NCBI GenBank assembly: GCA_021776115.1
Contig: JAJFGN010000049.1
Coordinates: forward strand, 113,948-177,947
Origin: Kiloniellaceae bacterium
GTDB taxonomy: Bacteria > Pseudomonadota > Alphaproteobacteria > Kiloniellales > J153
Direction: 5' to 3'
Length of the DNA: 64,000 nucleotides
Part shown: positions 53,917 to 62,782 of the stretch, one piece after another
Numbering within the stretch: the stretch's first letter is position 1
Layout: each line of letters opens with the position of its first letter
Made by a program: the position numbers and the translations under genes
Notes under the pieces: generated by a model
Database searches by the model: none
What the model was told of the DNA's origin: nothing
The model's input: the letters and a program-made list of their open reading frames with translations, nothing else

Positions 53917-54894
53917 TCAGATCAAACGCAACCGCCGAAGAACGATAAACTCCACGGCGCCCAAAAGTGGAATTAGGATCGCGATTGCCGCGAAGGACCA
54001 GGCCGTCTCGGTGCCGGGCATCCCCGCGACATTGATTCCGAAGAGCCCCGTCAGCAGGCTGGGGGGAAGCAAAATCGCCGAAACCACGGTAAGCAAATAC
54101 ATTGTCCGGTTCATCTGATCGTTAAGCCGATTGTTCAGTTCATCCTGCGCGATCGCCGCCCGCTCGCGAACCGAGTCCAGGTCTTCGACGAAGCGCAGTG
54201 TCCGGTCCGCGATTTCCCGCAGGTACGCTCTATCGAGGTCCTTCAGCCACGGCGCTTGCTCGGTATAGAAACGAGACATCGCGTCGCGCTGCGGCGCAAG
54301 GTAGCGGCGGAAATTGATCGCGCTTTGCCGGATTTCCTGCAGGCTTCGGCGCAACGCCGTGTTCGTGCCGCTTAGAAGCTCAATCTGGAGGTGGTCGACC
54401 TTGTCATCGAGGTCGCTAATTATCGGCACCATCGGTTGCAGAAGACGGTCGGCAACTTCCGACAAGAATTCGCTTGAATCCTTCGGCCCGCGACCGGCCA
54501 TGATCAAGTCCTTGATCTCGGTTCCGGCCATGAGTCGTCGCCGCCGTAGTGTCAGTATCCGGTTTGCGTCGATCAACATATGCAGCCCAACCATATCGTC
54601 AGGCTGGTCGCCAGGGTTGAAGTTTACCCCGCGCATGATCACCATCAAGCCATCGCCGATCCGCTGCACGCGCGGCCGATTGGCCGGGGACATCAACAGT
54701 GTCTCGCTGGTTGCCGGATCGATGTCTGCGGAGGTGACAACCCAATCCTTGGCGCGCTCACCGGTTCGATCCAGATGGACCCATAGTACGCCGTCATCCG
54801 GCTTCCAATCCTGGATACCGTTCCAGTCAATTTGCTTGCCGCCGCCCTTTCCGTCCAGGACGTAGGCAAACAGCAGTCCGTCGTTCTCGTCCAT
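53917..54894 (-). CDS. zntB: ZntB/CorA-family zinc or magnesium transporter
   Basis: 325 aa. Long N-terminal cytoplasmic domain (VLWVHLDRTGERAKDWV), helical stalk (LQIELLSGTNTALRRSLQEI, RTLRFVEDLDSVRERAAIAQ) and two C-terminal helices with the pore motif LTGLFGINVAGMPG. The GMPG in place of GMN, with a short basic C-terminus RRLRLI, is typical of ZntB-like proteins. A Zn2+/H+ transporter role is from family knowledge. Confidence 0.88.
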   Translation of the reverse strand: MDENDGLLFAYVLDGKGGGKQIDWNGIQDWKPDDGVLWVHLDRTGERAKDWVVTSADIDPATSETLLMSPANRPRVQRIGDGLMVIMRGVNFNPGDQPDDMVGLHMLIDANRILTLRRRRLMAGTEIKDLIMAGRGPKDSSEFLSEVADRLLQPMVPIISDLDDKVDHLQIELLSGTNTALRRSLQEIRQSAINFRRYLAPQRDAMSRFYTEQAPWLKDLDRAYLREIADRTLRFVEDLDSVRERAAIAQDELNNRLNDQMNRTMYLLTVVSAILLPPSLLTGLFGINVAGMPGTETAWSFAAIAILIPLLGAVEFIVLRRLRLI

Positions 54895-55015
54895 TGGTCG
54901 CCACCTCGCTTTCCAAGCGTACGAAAGGTTTCCTTTTACCGATTACTGATCTCGGTCGGGTATGAACTCGTCACGTTATTCGAGCTCTCAATCGGCATCG
55001 CGACGATTGACAAAC

Positions 55016-55975
55016 TCAAGGCGATTCGCCGCCGCCAATTTCAAGGTTTTTCTGGCTCCGTAGATGCGCGCTCCAGCTTTGCGCCTCGACAAATATTTTT
55101 CTGATGTCCGGCCATTCGGCTCGTATGCGGTCTTCTAGAGCCGAAATAGCGAATTCAACGGCTCCGGCACTAAGATTATCGTCGAAGTCGAGGCTAATCG
55201 TCAGCAGGACATCTTTCGGCCCTAGATACATCGTAAGCGCCTCATTGACGCGCTCGACGCCCGGTGTGCGCATTGCAGAGGCCTTTATCTTCTCGATCGT
55301 TTCGGGCCGCATGCCCTCCCCGATGAGCAAGCCTTTGCATTCATAGGCCAGCAGAGCGGCGGTCGCGCCCAGAATTAGGCCGATGACGACCGAGGCGAGA
55401 GCGTCGAAGATCGGATCGGCAAAGATTTCGCCCAGAAATATGCCCACGAAAGCGACGATCAGGCCCAACATGGCGGCGGTGTCTTCGAACAGGACCGTAA
55501 AGACGGTGGGGTCCTTGCTGAAGTGTACCGCTTCGAAATATCCGTAATGTCCCTTGGTTCTGCGAAACTCCTTGAAGGCAACGGACCACGCGGCACCTTC
55601 AAAGACCATGGCGACGGCAAGAACGATGTAATTGATGTAAGGGTCCGAGGTCGAGTGCGGCGCGATCAATTTGCTCACGCCTTCGTACATGGAAATGCCC
55701 GCGCCTATGGCGAAGATAAGAATCGCGACAAGGAACGTCCAGAAATAGAGCTCCATGCTGTAACCGAAGGGATGCGTGTCGTCCGCCGGCCGGTTCGCGC
55801 GCTTCATGCCGTAGAGCAAGAGCCCTTGATTACCCGTATCCACGACCGAATGAATGGCTTCGCTCAACATCGCGGAGCTTCCGGTCACCGCCGCCGCGAC
55901 GAACTTCGTGATGGCGATGAGGCCGTTGCCCGCCAGCGCGGCGTAAATCACTTTCTTGGAGGACTGCAATGCCAT
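55016..55975 (-). CDS. Cation diffusion facilitator (CDF) transporter
   Basis: 319 aa, six helices. Family motifs are SSAMLSEAIHSVVDTGNQGL (metal-site Asp/His), THPFGYSMELYFW in the loop and a second site near FEDTAAMLGLIVAFVGIFLG. The C-terminal cytoplasmic domain (RTPGVERVNEALTMYLGPKD) ends with the region LEDRIRAEWPDIRKIFVEAQ. It exports divalent cations such as Zn2+, Mn2+ or Fe2+. Confidence 0.92.
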   Translation of the reverse strand: MALQSSKKVIYAALAGNGLIAITKFVAAAVTGSSAMLSEAIHSVVDTGNQGLLLYGMKRANRPADDTHPFGYSMELYFWTFLVAILIFAIGAGISMYEGVSKLIAPHSTSDPYINYIVLAVAMVFEGAAWSVAFKEFRRTKGHYGYFEAVHFSKDPTVFTVLFEDTAAMLGLIVAFVGIFLGEIFADPIFDALASVVIGLILGATAALLAYECKGLLIGEGMRPETIEKIKASAMRTPGVERVNEALTMYLGPKDVLLTISLDFDDNLSAGAVEFAISALEDRIRAEWPDIRKIFVEAQSWSAHLRSQKNLEIGGGESP

Positions 55976-56026
55976 GATTTTTCCATTAATAAGACGGAAT
56001 GCGACGATACCCCAGGATCAAGTGGG

Positions 56027-56168
56027 GCTTTGTCAGAGGAAACCGCATGGGCCCGCGAAACTACTGAGCCTCAAGTTTTAAGCAGCACAGAGCCTTCGCT
56101 ATTCGGATAGAGCATTGGAACGGTTCGACTTGAAAACATCGCGACGGTAAAGATGGCGTTCCCGATCG
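56027..56168. repeat. 142-nt dispersed repeat, copy 1
   Basis: Starts GCTTTGTCAGAGGAAACC and ends GGTAAAGATGGCGTTCCCGA plus TCG. It aligns without net length change to 62625-62766, roughly 70-75% identical by eye; the best part is TCGACTTGAAAACATCGCGA / TCGGCTTGAAAATATCGCGG and the 3' end. On the minus strand it encodes NAIFTVAMFSSRT of the small downstream frame. Confidence 0.65.
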
Positions 56169-56370
56169 AAATGGTTGTGAACCGATGCATGGATCGAAGT
56201 GAACTGCTGAAGTGTGGCCGGATTTCGAAATCTTTCCATTGCCTTCTCCCGTCGCTGAAACGGCTGGTGTAAATTCTCAATCCGATTTTCTCTGACCAGG
56301 CCGCGACACGGGAGTCGCGTTTTTCCTGCGGTTCTTTCAGGTGCCAGAACTGCGAGTCTTGCCCGTTCAT
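56071..56370 (-). CDS. Hypothetical 99-aa frame overlapping the repeat
   Basis: ATG 56370 overlaps the MgtE stop (TGATG), so it could be co-translated. The N-terminal part (FWHLKEPQEKRDSRVAAWSE, YTSRFSDGRRQWKDFEIRPH) looks like a normal soluble segment; the C-terminal NAIFTVAMFSSRTVPMLYPN comes from the dispersed repeat, which also appears as NAIFTAAIFSSRT near 62.7 kb. Coding status is doubtful. Confidence 0.35.
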   Translation of the reverse strand: MNGQDSQFWHLKEPQEKRDSRVAAWSEKIGLRIYTSRFSDGRRQWKDFEIRPHFSSSLRSMHRFTTISIGNAIFTVAMFSSRTVPMLYPNSEGSVLLKT

Positions 56371-57677
56371 CACAGCATGCCGGCGAAAATGGTGGCTAGG
56401 CCCAAGAACGAGAAGAAGCCAGCAATGTCGGTAACCGTGGTCAAGATAATCGAGGAAGACTGAGCCGGATCCTGGCCGAGTTTTGTGAGAACGATGGGCA
56501 CCAAGGCGCCCGCAAACCCGGCGGATACCATCGCCAGAACCATGGCCATTGCGATGACCAGGACAAGGCCAAACGAGCCGCTCCAGAAATAGACGCCAAT
56601 CCCACATGTGACCGCGACGGCCAAACCGTTTATGAACCCGGCATTGACTTCCTTAAGTGTGACGCGGAGCCATTGGTGGACCGTGATCTCGCGCAGTGCT
56701 AGCCCGCGCATCGTTACAGCTAGGGCCTGTGCCCCCGCGTTGCCAGATTGGCCGGCAACGACGGGGAGCAGCACGGCCAGAGCGGTGAACTTGGCGATCG
56801 TACCCTCGAACAGCCCGACCACTGCCGCGGCCATGAACGCTGTCAAGAGGTTGATTTCCAACCACGGCAGGCGTTTGCGTACCGCAAAGGTCACCTTTGA
56901 AAGCGCCCGTTCGTCCTTGCTCGCACCGACCATCTTTTGGATGTCGGCGGTGGCATCTTCATGAACGGTCTGGACGAGTGTGGCGTGATAGATCACGCCG
57001 AGGAGGACGCCGTTGACATCCACAACCGGCAGATCGACCAACCGATGGCGCTCAAGCGTGTCGGCAACTTCCTTGCTCGTCGAGACAGGGCTCACAACGG
57101 CGGCGACGGGCTGCGCGAGATCTCCCAAAGTCTGTTCCGGATTGGCCAGTGCCAGATCTTGAATGGAGACCTTGGCTGTCAACTGGTTATCGTCGTCGAC
57201 CAGAAACAGGCTGCGGGTTGTCTTGACGCGACTTTGTCGCAGCTTGTTAAGGGTCGCCCCTACGGTCATCGTTCCCCGGAAAACGGCAATGCGGGTATCC
57301 ATCAGGTGACCCGCGCTGTCCTTCGGGTAGACCATCATTGACCGCAGGCCTTTTTGAATTGGCGGCGCCAACTGATCGAGGAATCTCTCCCTTTGGTCGT
57401 CATCCAAAGGCGCCAGAACACGCAGCGCTTCTCCTGGCTGCAATTCGGATAAGAGCTCGATCGCAAGCTTTTCCGGAAGCTGTAGCAACAACGCAGCGGC
57501 AGCGGGCGGGACCAGTCGTTGCCAAAGCGGCAAGAGGACATGGACCGGCTGCTCGGCCAGGCTTGCGGCTGCTTGCCGCGCATCCATCGACTCGATCTGT
57601 CGAGCGGCGTCCCAAGGATGATCCAACAGGTAGCGGCGCGTCAGTGCTATAATGGCCTTCGTCGGACTCCCGTTCAT
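56370..57677 (-). CDS. mgtE: MgtE-family magnesium transporter
   Basis: 435 aa. Order: MgtE N domain (superhelix, about 20-125, LPLWQRLVPPAAAALLLQLP), two CBS domains (about 130-250, MVYPKDSAGHLMDTRIAVF, VDLPVVDVNGVLLGVIYHA), then five helices with the family signatures PWLEINLLTAFMAAAVVGLF, LLPVVAGQSGNAGAQALAVT and LTTVTDIAGFFSFLGLATIF. It imports Mg2+ with gating by the N and CBS domains. It overlaps the MgtE-like gene upstream by 4 nt. Confidence 0.95.
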   Translation of the reverse strand: MNGSPTKAIIALTRRYLLDHPWDAARQIESMDARQAAASLAEQPVHVLLPLWQRLVPPAAAALLLQLPEKLAIELLSELQPGEALRVLAPLDDDQRERFLDQLAPPIQKGLRSMMVYPKDSAGHLMDTRIAVFRGTMTVGATLNKLRQSRVKTTRSLFLVDDDNQLTAKVSIQDLALANPEQTLGDLAQPVAAVVSPVSTSKEVADTLERHRLVDLPVVDVNGVLLGVIYHATLVQTVHEDATADIQKMVGASKDERALSKVTFAVRKRLPWLEINLLTAFMAAAVVGLFEGTIAKFTALAVLLPVVAGQSGNAGAQALAVTMRGLALREITVHQWLRVTLKEVNAGFINGLAVAVTCGIGVYFWSGSFGLVLVIAMAMVLAMVSAGFAGALVPIVLTKLGQDPAQSSSIILTTVTDIAGFFSFLGLATIFAGML

Positions 57678-58534
57678 CCAGAGATCTCCTCATTTTCTGT
57701 ACCGACCAGCCGAGAGCTGGGCGCGGCCAACCGCAGTAGGTTGGACGCCACCAGGAGGAAGCTCATGAAAAGGTGTGCCCATAGCGAACTGAACGCGACC
57801 GAGGTCGAGACCCTGGGAGCCTCGGACAGACCTTTACGGAGCATAGACCGGGAAATGCCCCCAAGGACATTGCCCCTGCGACCCACGACAGGAAGCAAGG
57901 GGTGCTCGTCCCACGATGGGATCGTGGCGACGGAAACGAGCGTCGCCCGGTTCGAAATGGGCGTGACCGTGGAGTCCAGAATTTTTGAGAGGTGCGTATT
58001 CGCGCTGCTTCGCAGCAGGGTGCCGATACTGACCAAACCGATGTATGCTCCCGAACTATCGGTCACGAAGATATGGCTGCCGGCACGGCTTCTGCGTTTC
58101 TTAATGTAGCGAATTGCATCGGCGACTTCCGTCACATCGGAAAAATCCGGCACAGAAATATCCATCCAGGCGCCGACCGTTCCATTCGGGTAGGTCAGCG
58201 AATTTCGGAAATCCTTCGCCAAGTCCTGCTTTACTTCATCCAGCAGCCGGTCGAGATGCTCGCGCTCGACCAACCGTAAAACGCTGGTCGCATCTTGGTA
58301 GGCCATCGCCGCGACGATGGCGGCCGCCCTCTCGACCGGCAGAACCTCCACGCAGCGGGCCGCCGCCCAAGGCGCCATGAAACCGAGGACGGGCGCGGAA
58401 AGGCGGGCCGGTATCGTCTCGATCAGTGCAGCGGCGTCCCCATGATCGAGGTCCTCCAGTGCCCGAGCCGCGGATTTCGGTTGACCTTCAAGAAATGCCA
58501 TCGTGAGTGATGAATGATTAGTCATCGTCATCAC
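57674..58534 (-). CDS. MgtE-like regulatory protein (N and CBS domains, no channel domain)
   Basis: 286 aa. It has an MgtE N-type superhelix (about 15-105, GFMAPWAAARCVEVLPVERA) and two CBS-like domains (about 110-235, NGTVGAWMDISVPDFSDVTE, SHIFVTDSSGAYIGLVSIGT, LPVVGRRGNVLGGISRSML). It ends with one hydrophobic segment (SLWAHLFMSFLLVASNLLRL) instead of the five-helix pore. It overlaps mgtE by 4 nt (ATGA) and the upstream channel gene by 17 nt. Probably it modifies MgtE gating; a decayed duplicate is the alternative. Confidence 0.8.
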   Translation of the reverse strand: MMTMTNHSSLTMAFLEGQPKSAARALEDLDHGDAAALIETIPARLSAPVLGFMAPWAAARCVEVLPVERAAAIVAAMAYQDATSVLRLVEREHLDRLLDEVKQDLAKDFRNSLTYPNGTVGAWMDISVPDFSDVTEVADAIRYIKKRRSRAGSHIFVTDSSGAYIGLVSIGTLLRSSANTHLSKILDSTVTPISNRATLVSVATIPSWDEHPLLPVVGRRGNVLGGISRSMLRKGLSEAPRVSTSVAFSSLWAHLFMSFLLVASNLLRLAAPSSRLVGTENEEISG

Positions 58535-59357
58535 CCGGCGTCACGACAATCGTGATTTCTTCGTTGAATACCTTCGCGGGGACACTCATCCGCCCTTCCT
58601 GTGTCGCCAGGACGACGCTTGTCGGCGTCAGCTCGAGTACCTTGCCCTCTACGGAGCCAAAACGAGCTATTTGCCCGGGCTGCAACTCCTGTTGGAGATA
58701 GTGCGCACCGATCAGGTTGCTCACAAAGGTTCGAGCCCCCAGTCCGAATGCCAAAGAGAGGCTGCCCAACACCGCGGCGATGGCAATGGCCACGACCGTG
58801 ACAAGAAATGTGACGTCCACACCTATCTGGTCGATGCCGATCACGATCGCGGTCAAGAACGTAACCCCTTGCGCCATGGCGCCGAAGAGGTCGCTTTGGC
58901 CCAATCCCGCGGAAGATATTGTCGCCGCCACGAGATCGCGTATCAGGGTGCTAACCAGATAGCCAACCAGGACGATTAGCCCACCGGCGACAAGGGTCGG
59001 CAGATACGCAACAATGCCATCGAGCCAAGACGAGAAGGCGTCCAGGTGAGCTGTCTCGGTCGCAGCCGTGATGAAGAACAAAATGATCACCCAGAAGGCC
59101 GCGTTTCCAACCAGGACCAGGACCCGCGATGAAAGCCGCATGCCTGCCCAGCTGCCCACTGTCAGGAACCGATCAAGAAGCCGATTCGCGGCATCGCCGC
59201 CTTTGACGATACCGGCGCGCGCCAAGCGCGCGAAGATCCACCCGAGGAGCAAGAGTATGACGGCACCGATCAGGTTTGGTATGTAGGTGACGACATTGAC
59301 CAATACGTCGTTTGCTGCATTCGAAAGGTCAGCCAGTAAGCTCGATATGCCATCCAT
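58518..59357 (-). CDS. Small mechanosensitive channel (TM-helix/MscS-like)
   Basis: 279 aa with about five helices. Repeats of the conserved TM helix type are IPNLIGAVILLLLGWIFARL and LPTLVAGGLIVLVGYLVSTL. A MscS-like pore helix AIAIAAVLGSLSLAFGLGA and the short beta domain GQIARFGSVEGKVLELTPTS follow, with VPAKVFNEEI. An Asp-rich end (GDDDD) overlaps the next gene. Confidence 0.87.
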   Translation of the reverse strand: MDGISSLLADLSNAANDVLVNVVTYIPNLIGAVILLLLGWIFARLARAGIVKGGDAANRLLDRFLTVGSWAGMRLSSRVLVLVGNAAFWVIILFFITAATETAHLDAFSSWLDGIVAYLPTLVAGGLIVLVGYLVSTLIRDLVAATISSAGLGQSDLFGAMAQGVTFLTAIVIGIDQIGVDVTFLVTVVAIAIAAVLGSLSLAFGLGARTFVSNLIGAHYLQQELQPGQIARFGSVEGKVLELTPTSVVLATQEGRMSVPAKVFNEEITIVVTPGDDDD

Positions 59358-59449
59358 TTTCCCGACTCCTTAGTGCAGTTTTCTTAGCAAAACATACGTT
59401 TAGCGATTGCAACGCCACTCGATCCTGGTTGAGGGCAAGCTTTACCCTC

Positions 59450-60517
59450 TCACTCCAGATCGAGCGGGTCGGTGTCCTCACTCGGGTCGAATTCGTCGCG
59501 AAACTGCTCAACCGCCTTCTCAGCGGAGTCCGCGTCCAAGACCCGCGCAATGTGAAATAATCCGTCGCCTTGGTTTACCACCGGCAGATTGGTCTTGCCG
59601 ATCAGGACACCGGCATCTTGGGCGGCGATTTCCACTTCGCCGCTGCCATAGGGGTCGGCGATTCCGCCTAGTATCTGGCCGGCTGCTATACTCGTTCCGG
59701 AAGCCAGGGCTGTGCGCAGGATCCCGCCTTCTGGAGCTCGCACCCAATAGCTTGACGCGGCGACGACCGGGCCTACCCGGTTTGGCTTCAGGGGCCGGGT
59801 GCCCAACATCCCGAGCGCCTGCATGACCCGCACGATCCCCTTCAAGCCGACTTGAATGGAGGCCTCGTCTAGGCGCAGGGCTTCGCCCGCTTCGTAGACC
59901 AGGATTGGAACACCGAGTTCCATCGCCGACTTGCGCAGCGACCCATCGCGAAAAGCCGCGTTGAGGATGATTGGGGCGGAAAAGGCCTTGGCGAGATCTT
60001 CGGCCTCCGGGTTCGATAGGTCGCCGCGCACTTGGGGAAAGTTGGTGCGGTGAATCGCCCCGGTGTGGAGATCGATGCCGTGGCTGCAGCGCCCGACCAC
60101 TTCGCGCATGAAGACGTGCGCCAGCTGCGAAGCGAGAGACCCCTTGGCGGACCCCGGGAAGGACCGGTTAAGGTCGCGGCGGTCGGGCAGGTAGCGTGTG
60201 TTGGCGATGAAACCGTAGACGTTGACGATCGGGACCGCGACAAGGGTGCCGTGCAGGTGCGACAAGCGCGATAGCCGGATCAGACGGCGGACGATCTCAA
60301 CCCCGTTCAGCTCATCGCCATGGACCGCGGCACAGACAAAGAGCCGGGGTCCCGGCCTATGCCCGTGCACGACGTGGGCGGTGAGCGTCATCGGCGTGTG
60401 GTCGTAGAGCAGACTGATCGGCAAGTCGACGGTCTGTCGATTTCCCGGCGGGATCGACAGGCCGCCGATCTCGAAGGGCTCGCGCGCCTTCGATTTCTTC
60501 GCTTCAGCCTTGGCCAC
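59450..60517 (-). CDS. Succinylglutamate desuccinylase/aspartoacylase-family protein
   Basis: 355 aa. Zn-carboxypeptidase-type fold: metal ligands in [15 protein letters not shown] (HxxE) and [15 protein letters not shown] (His), the Arg pair in [12 protein letters not shown], then a beta C-terminal domain ([20 protein letters not shown]). The catalytic Glu could be in ILVYEAGEA. It is coupled to the ATP-grasp gene upstream (14-nt overlap). Substrate unknown; homologues next to RimK suggest action on amidated or N-acylated amino acids. Confidence 0.9.
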   Translation of the reverse strand: MAKAEAKKSKAREPFEIGGLSIPPGNRQTVDLPISLLYDHTPMTLTAHVVHGHRPGPRLFVCAAVHGDELNGVEIVRRLIRLSRLSHLHGTLVAVPIVNVYGFIANTRYLPDRRDLNRSFPGSAKGSLASQLAHVFMREVVGRCSHGIDLHTGAIHRTNFPQVRGDLSNPEAEDLAKAFSAPIILNAAFRDGSLRKSAMELGVPILVYEAGEALRLDEASIQVGLKGIVRVMQALGMLGTRPLKPNRVGPVVAASSYWVRAPEGGILRTALASGTSIAAGQILGGIADPYGSGEVEIAAQDAGVLIGKTNLPVVNQGDGLFHIARVLDADSAEKAVEQFRDEFDPSEDTDPLDLE

Positions 60518-61409
60518 GGGTTTTCGTCTTTCTAGGCTTTGCGTTCTTCTCTATGAACTCGATGATCTTGCCCGCGACATCGATTCCCGTGGCTTTCTCA
60601 ACGCCCTCCAAACCGGGCGAGGAGTTGACTTCCATAACGACAGACCCGTGGTTGGAACGCAGAAGGTCGACGCCGCAGACGTTGAGTCCCATCGCCTTGG
60701 CCGAGCGCACCGCCGTCGAGCGCTCCTCCGGCGTGATCTTGATCACATCGGCCGAGCCGCCGCGGTGCAGGTTTGAGCGGAAGTCGCCCTCCGCGCCCTT
60801 GCGCCGCATGGCGGCGACGACCTTATCGTCGATCACGAGGCACCGGATATCCTCGCCGCCCGCTTCCTTGATAAATTCCTGAACCAGGATATTGATCTTG
60901 GCGCCGCCGAAGGCCTCGATAACCGATTTGGCTGAGTTGTGGGTCTCGCCGAGCACCACGCCGATACCCTGCGTGCCTTCCAGCAGTTTGATCACCACTG
61001 GTGCCCCGCCGGCGATCTCGAGCACGTCATCGGCGAACTTCGCGGAGTTGGCAAAGCCGGTTACCGGCAGACCGATGCCGTCGCGCGCCAGAAGTTGCAG
61101 CGAGCGCAACTTGTCGCGCGAGCGGCCAATGGCGACCGATTCGTTGACCGGGTAGACCCCCATCACCTCGAACTGCCGCAGCACCGCCAGCCCGTAAAAG
61201 GTTACCGAAGCGCCGATCCGTGGAATGACCGCGTCGTAACCGGTTAGCTTTTCGCCCTTGTAGCGCAGCTCCGGGCGGTGCGAGGTGATATTCATGTAGC
61301 ATTGCAGCGTGTTGATGACATCGATTCTGTGCCCGCGCGCCTCCGCCGATTCGACGAGACGTTTGTGGGAATAGAGGCTCGCGTTGCGAGCCATCATTGC
61401 TATCTTCAT
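60504..61409 (-). CDS. rimK: RimK-type ATP-grasp ligase
   Basis: 301 aa, ATP-grasp family that adds glutamate to ribosomal protein S6 or makes small peptides. It begins [20 protein letters not shown]; pre-ATP-grasp domain [23 protein letters not shown]-binding [15 protein letters not shown] and [20 protein letters not shown]; Mg-binding [20 protein letters not shown]. Length fits E. coli RimK (300). It lies between the desuccinylase-like and zinc-protease-like genes. Confidence 0.93.
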   Translation of the reverse strand: MKIAMMARNASLYSHKRLVESAEARGHRIDVINTLQCYMNITSHRPELRYKGEKLTGYDAVIPRIGASVTFYGLAVLRQFEVMGVYPVNESVAIGRSRDKLRSLQLLARDGIGLPVTGFANSAKFADDVLEIAGGAPVVIKLLEGTQGIGVVLGETHNSAKSVIEAFGGAKINILVQEFIKEAGGEDIRCLVIDDKVVAAMRRKGAEGDFRSNLHRGGSADVIKITPEERSTAVRSAKAMGLNVCGVDLLRSNHGSVVMEVNSSPGLEGVEKATGIDVAGKIIEFIEKNAKPRKTKTRGQG

Positions 61410-61480
61410 CGATCAATCCTTTTAGGTTGCGGCCTTTGCCAAGACCTATTTGCGGCAATGCGGCTTTGTGCCGGCTGCCG

Positions 61481-61960
61481 TTAAGGGAGCTTGCGGCAAT
61501 AGGATCTGGCGGGGTCGACCACGAATTCACCTTTGATCGCGGTGCGGCCAACCAGCATGCGAAAGCCCATTTGATCGCGGTCGGTTAGGGTGATCTCGAT
61601 CGGCCACTCCCGGTCGCCGATGCGGATCGGCGTTTCGATCACGAAGCGCTTTTCGCGTTTGCCCCCGGAGTTGGTCACCCAACGGTAGTCCCTCGCCGGA
61701 ACAGCGCAGGTTTTCTGGGAGACATCGTCGCGCTGAACCGGATGGATATCGAAGCGGATCCAATTCTCGCCGTCCTTGTGAAATGGGCGCACATTGAATG
61801 CGTGGAGGGCCGAGGTTCTTGCGCCGGTGTCGACCTTGATCTTGATCCGGTCGATGCCGAGTTCAGGCAGCGATGCCCACTCCCGCCACCCGAGCGCGGG
61901 TTTCCATGTCTTGGCTCGTCGGCGCTCCCTCGCACAAATTGAATCAGCCACCCTCGGCAT
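61481..61960 (-). CDS. RimB-like retropepsin-type protease
   Basis: 159 aa, often named ATP-dependent zinc protease. It starts MPRVADSICARERRRAKTWK and has the retropepsin-like active motif IKIKVDTGARTSALHAF, then the second half VGRTAIKGEFVVDP. RimB partners RimK in Pseudomonas to modify the S6 tail (family knowledge). It overlaps the upstream small gene by 17 nt and precedes rimK by about 70 nt. Confidence 0.88.
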   Translation of the reverse strand: MPRVADSICARERRRAKTWKPALGWREWASLPELGIDRIKIKVDTGARTSALHAFNVRPFHKDGENWIRFDIHPVQRDDVSQKTCAVPARDYRWVTNSGGKREKRFVIETPIRIGDREWPIEITLTDRDQMGFRMLVGRTAIKGEFVVDPARSYCRKLP

Positions 61961-62339
61961 CCAGGTTCTTCCTTCCGGCTATTTTCCGCTTGGTCGTGCT
62001 GACCGGTTTGGTCCGCCGAGGTTTCTTGTCCTCTCCATCCACCGGGGACTCCAGAATCTCGGCCACGGCATTCTTGGTGACGTGACGATAGTTGCTCGTC
62101 AGAGACCGATTCATGACGGCCGCATAGGTCCCAAGATCGACAAGGATAAACCCCGCCTCGAACATCTCTTCCGCGACGTCCCTCAGAAACTCGTCCGAAA
62201 TTTTCCTGCGTCCGGCGACCTCGTGAAGAAACTTCCGGGAGATTCGGTAGCGTCCATTCTGCTTGCCGCCGAACTCCAGCTCGTACAGATCCACGAGTGT
62301 TGTCGCCAGCGCGCCGGCGGATTTTCGACATGTCGCCAT
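61944..62339 (-). CDS. Conserved-looking hypothetical protein, 131 aa
   Basis: ATG 62339; the frame is open to 62417. The protein is basic and soluble: TLVDLYELEFGGKQNGRYRI, SRKFLHEVAGRRKISDEFLR, EMFEAGFILVDLGTYAAVMN, SNYRHVTKNAVAEILE and a Lys-rich end. The helix-strand order resembles a small winged-helix domain, but I do not recognise a family. It overlaps the RimB-like gene by 17 nt. Confidence 0.6.
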   Translation of the reverse strand: MATCRKSAGALATTLVDLYELEFGGKQNGRYRISRKFLHEVAGRRKISDEFLRDVAEEMFEAGFILVDLGTYAAVMNRSLTSNYRHVTKNAVAEILESPVDGEDKKPRRTKPVSTTKRKIAGRKNLDAEGG

Positions 62340-62624
62340 TGGGTTCCGCAATCCTCCTAAACGCTCCCGACAAACCCCCAAGCCAGACCCAGCGGTCTCG
62401 ATCAGCCTTGTCCACATTTGGGGGGTGATGCCTAATATGTCAAGTTTTATGTTCTATAGATGATATAATAACAGCGATATATGCTAAAATATCAGCTTCC
62501 TGCCGTTTTTGACGTTGAGATGAAGGCGAGCCGAGATACACAAGACCGAGCCCTCTTGCCCGCCTGAGCGCAAGCAGAAGCCGCGATTCGCCACCGGCCG
62601 CCGCCCGATGGAGCCTTCGCTCGT
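62340..62624. other. AT-rich intergenic stretch
   Basis: No gene seen. 62440-62500 is very AT-rich (ATAGATGATATAATAACAGC), a possible promoter for the 131-aa gene. Confidence 0.4.
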
Positions 62625-62766
62625 GCTTTGTCGGAGGAAACCGGGAGAGTCCAGGAAACCACTAAGCCTCATGTCTCAAGCCGCACAGAGCTTCCGACAA
62701 TCGGACAGGGCGGGGAAAAGGTTCGGCTTGAAAATATCGCGGCGGTAAAGATGGCGTTCTTGATCG
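62625..62766. repeat. 142-nt dispersed repeat, copy 2
   Basis: Partner of 56027-56168 in direct orientation, same length; it ends 16 nt before the recombinase ATG. Confidence 0.65.
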
Positions 62767-62782
62767 CTCGTCGCCGCCCAAT

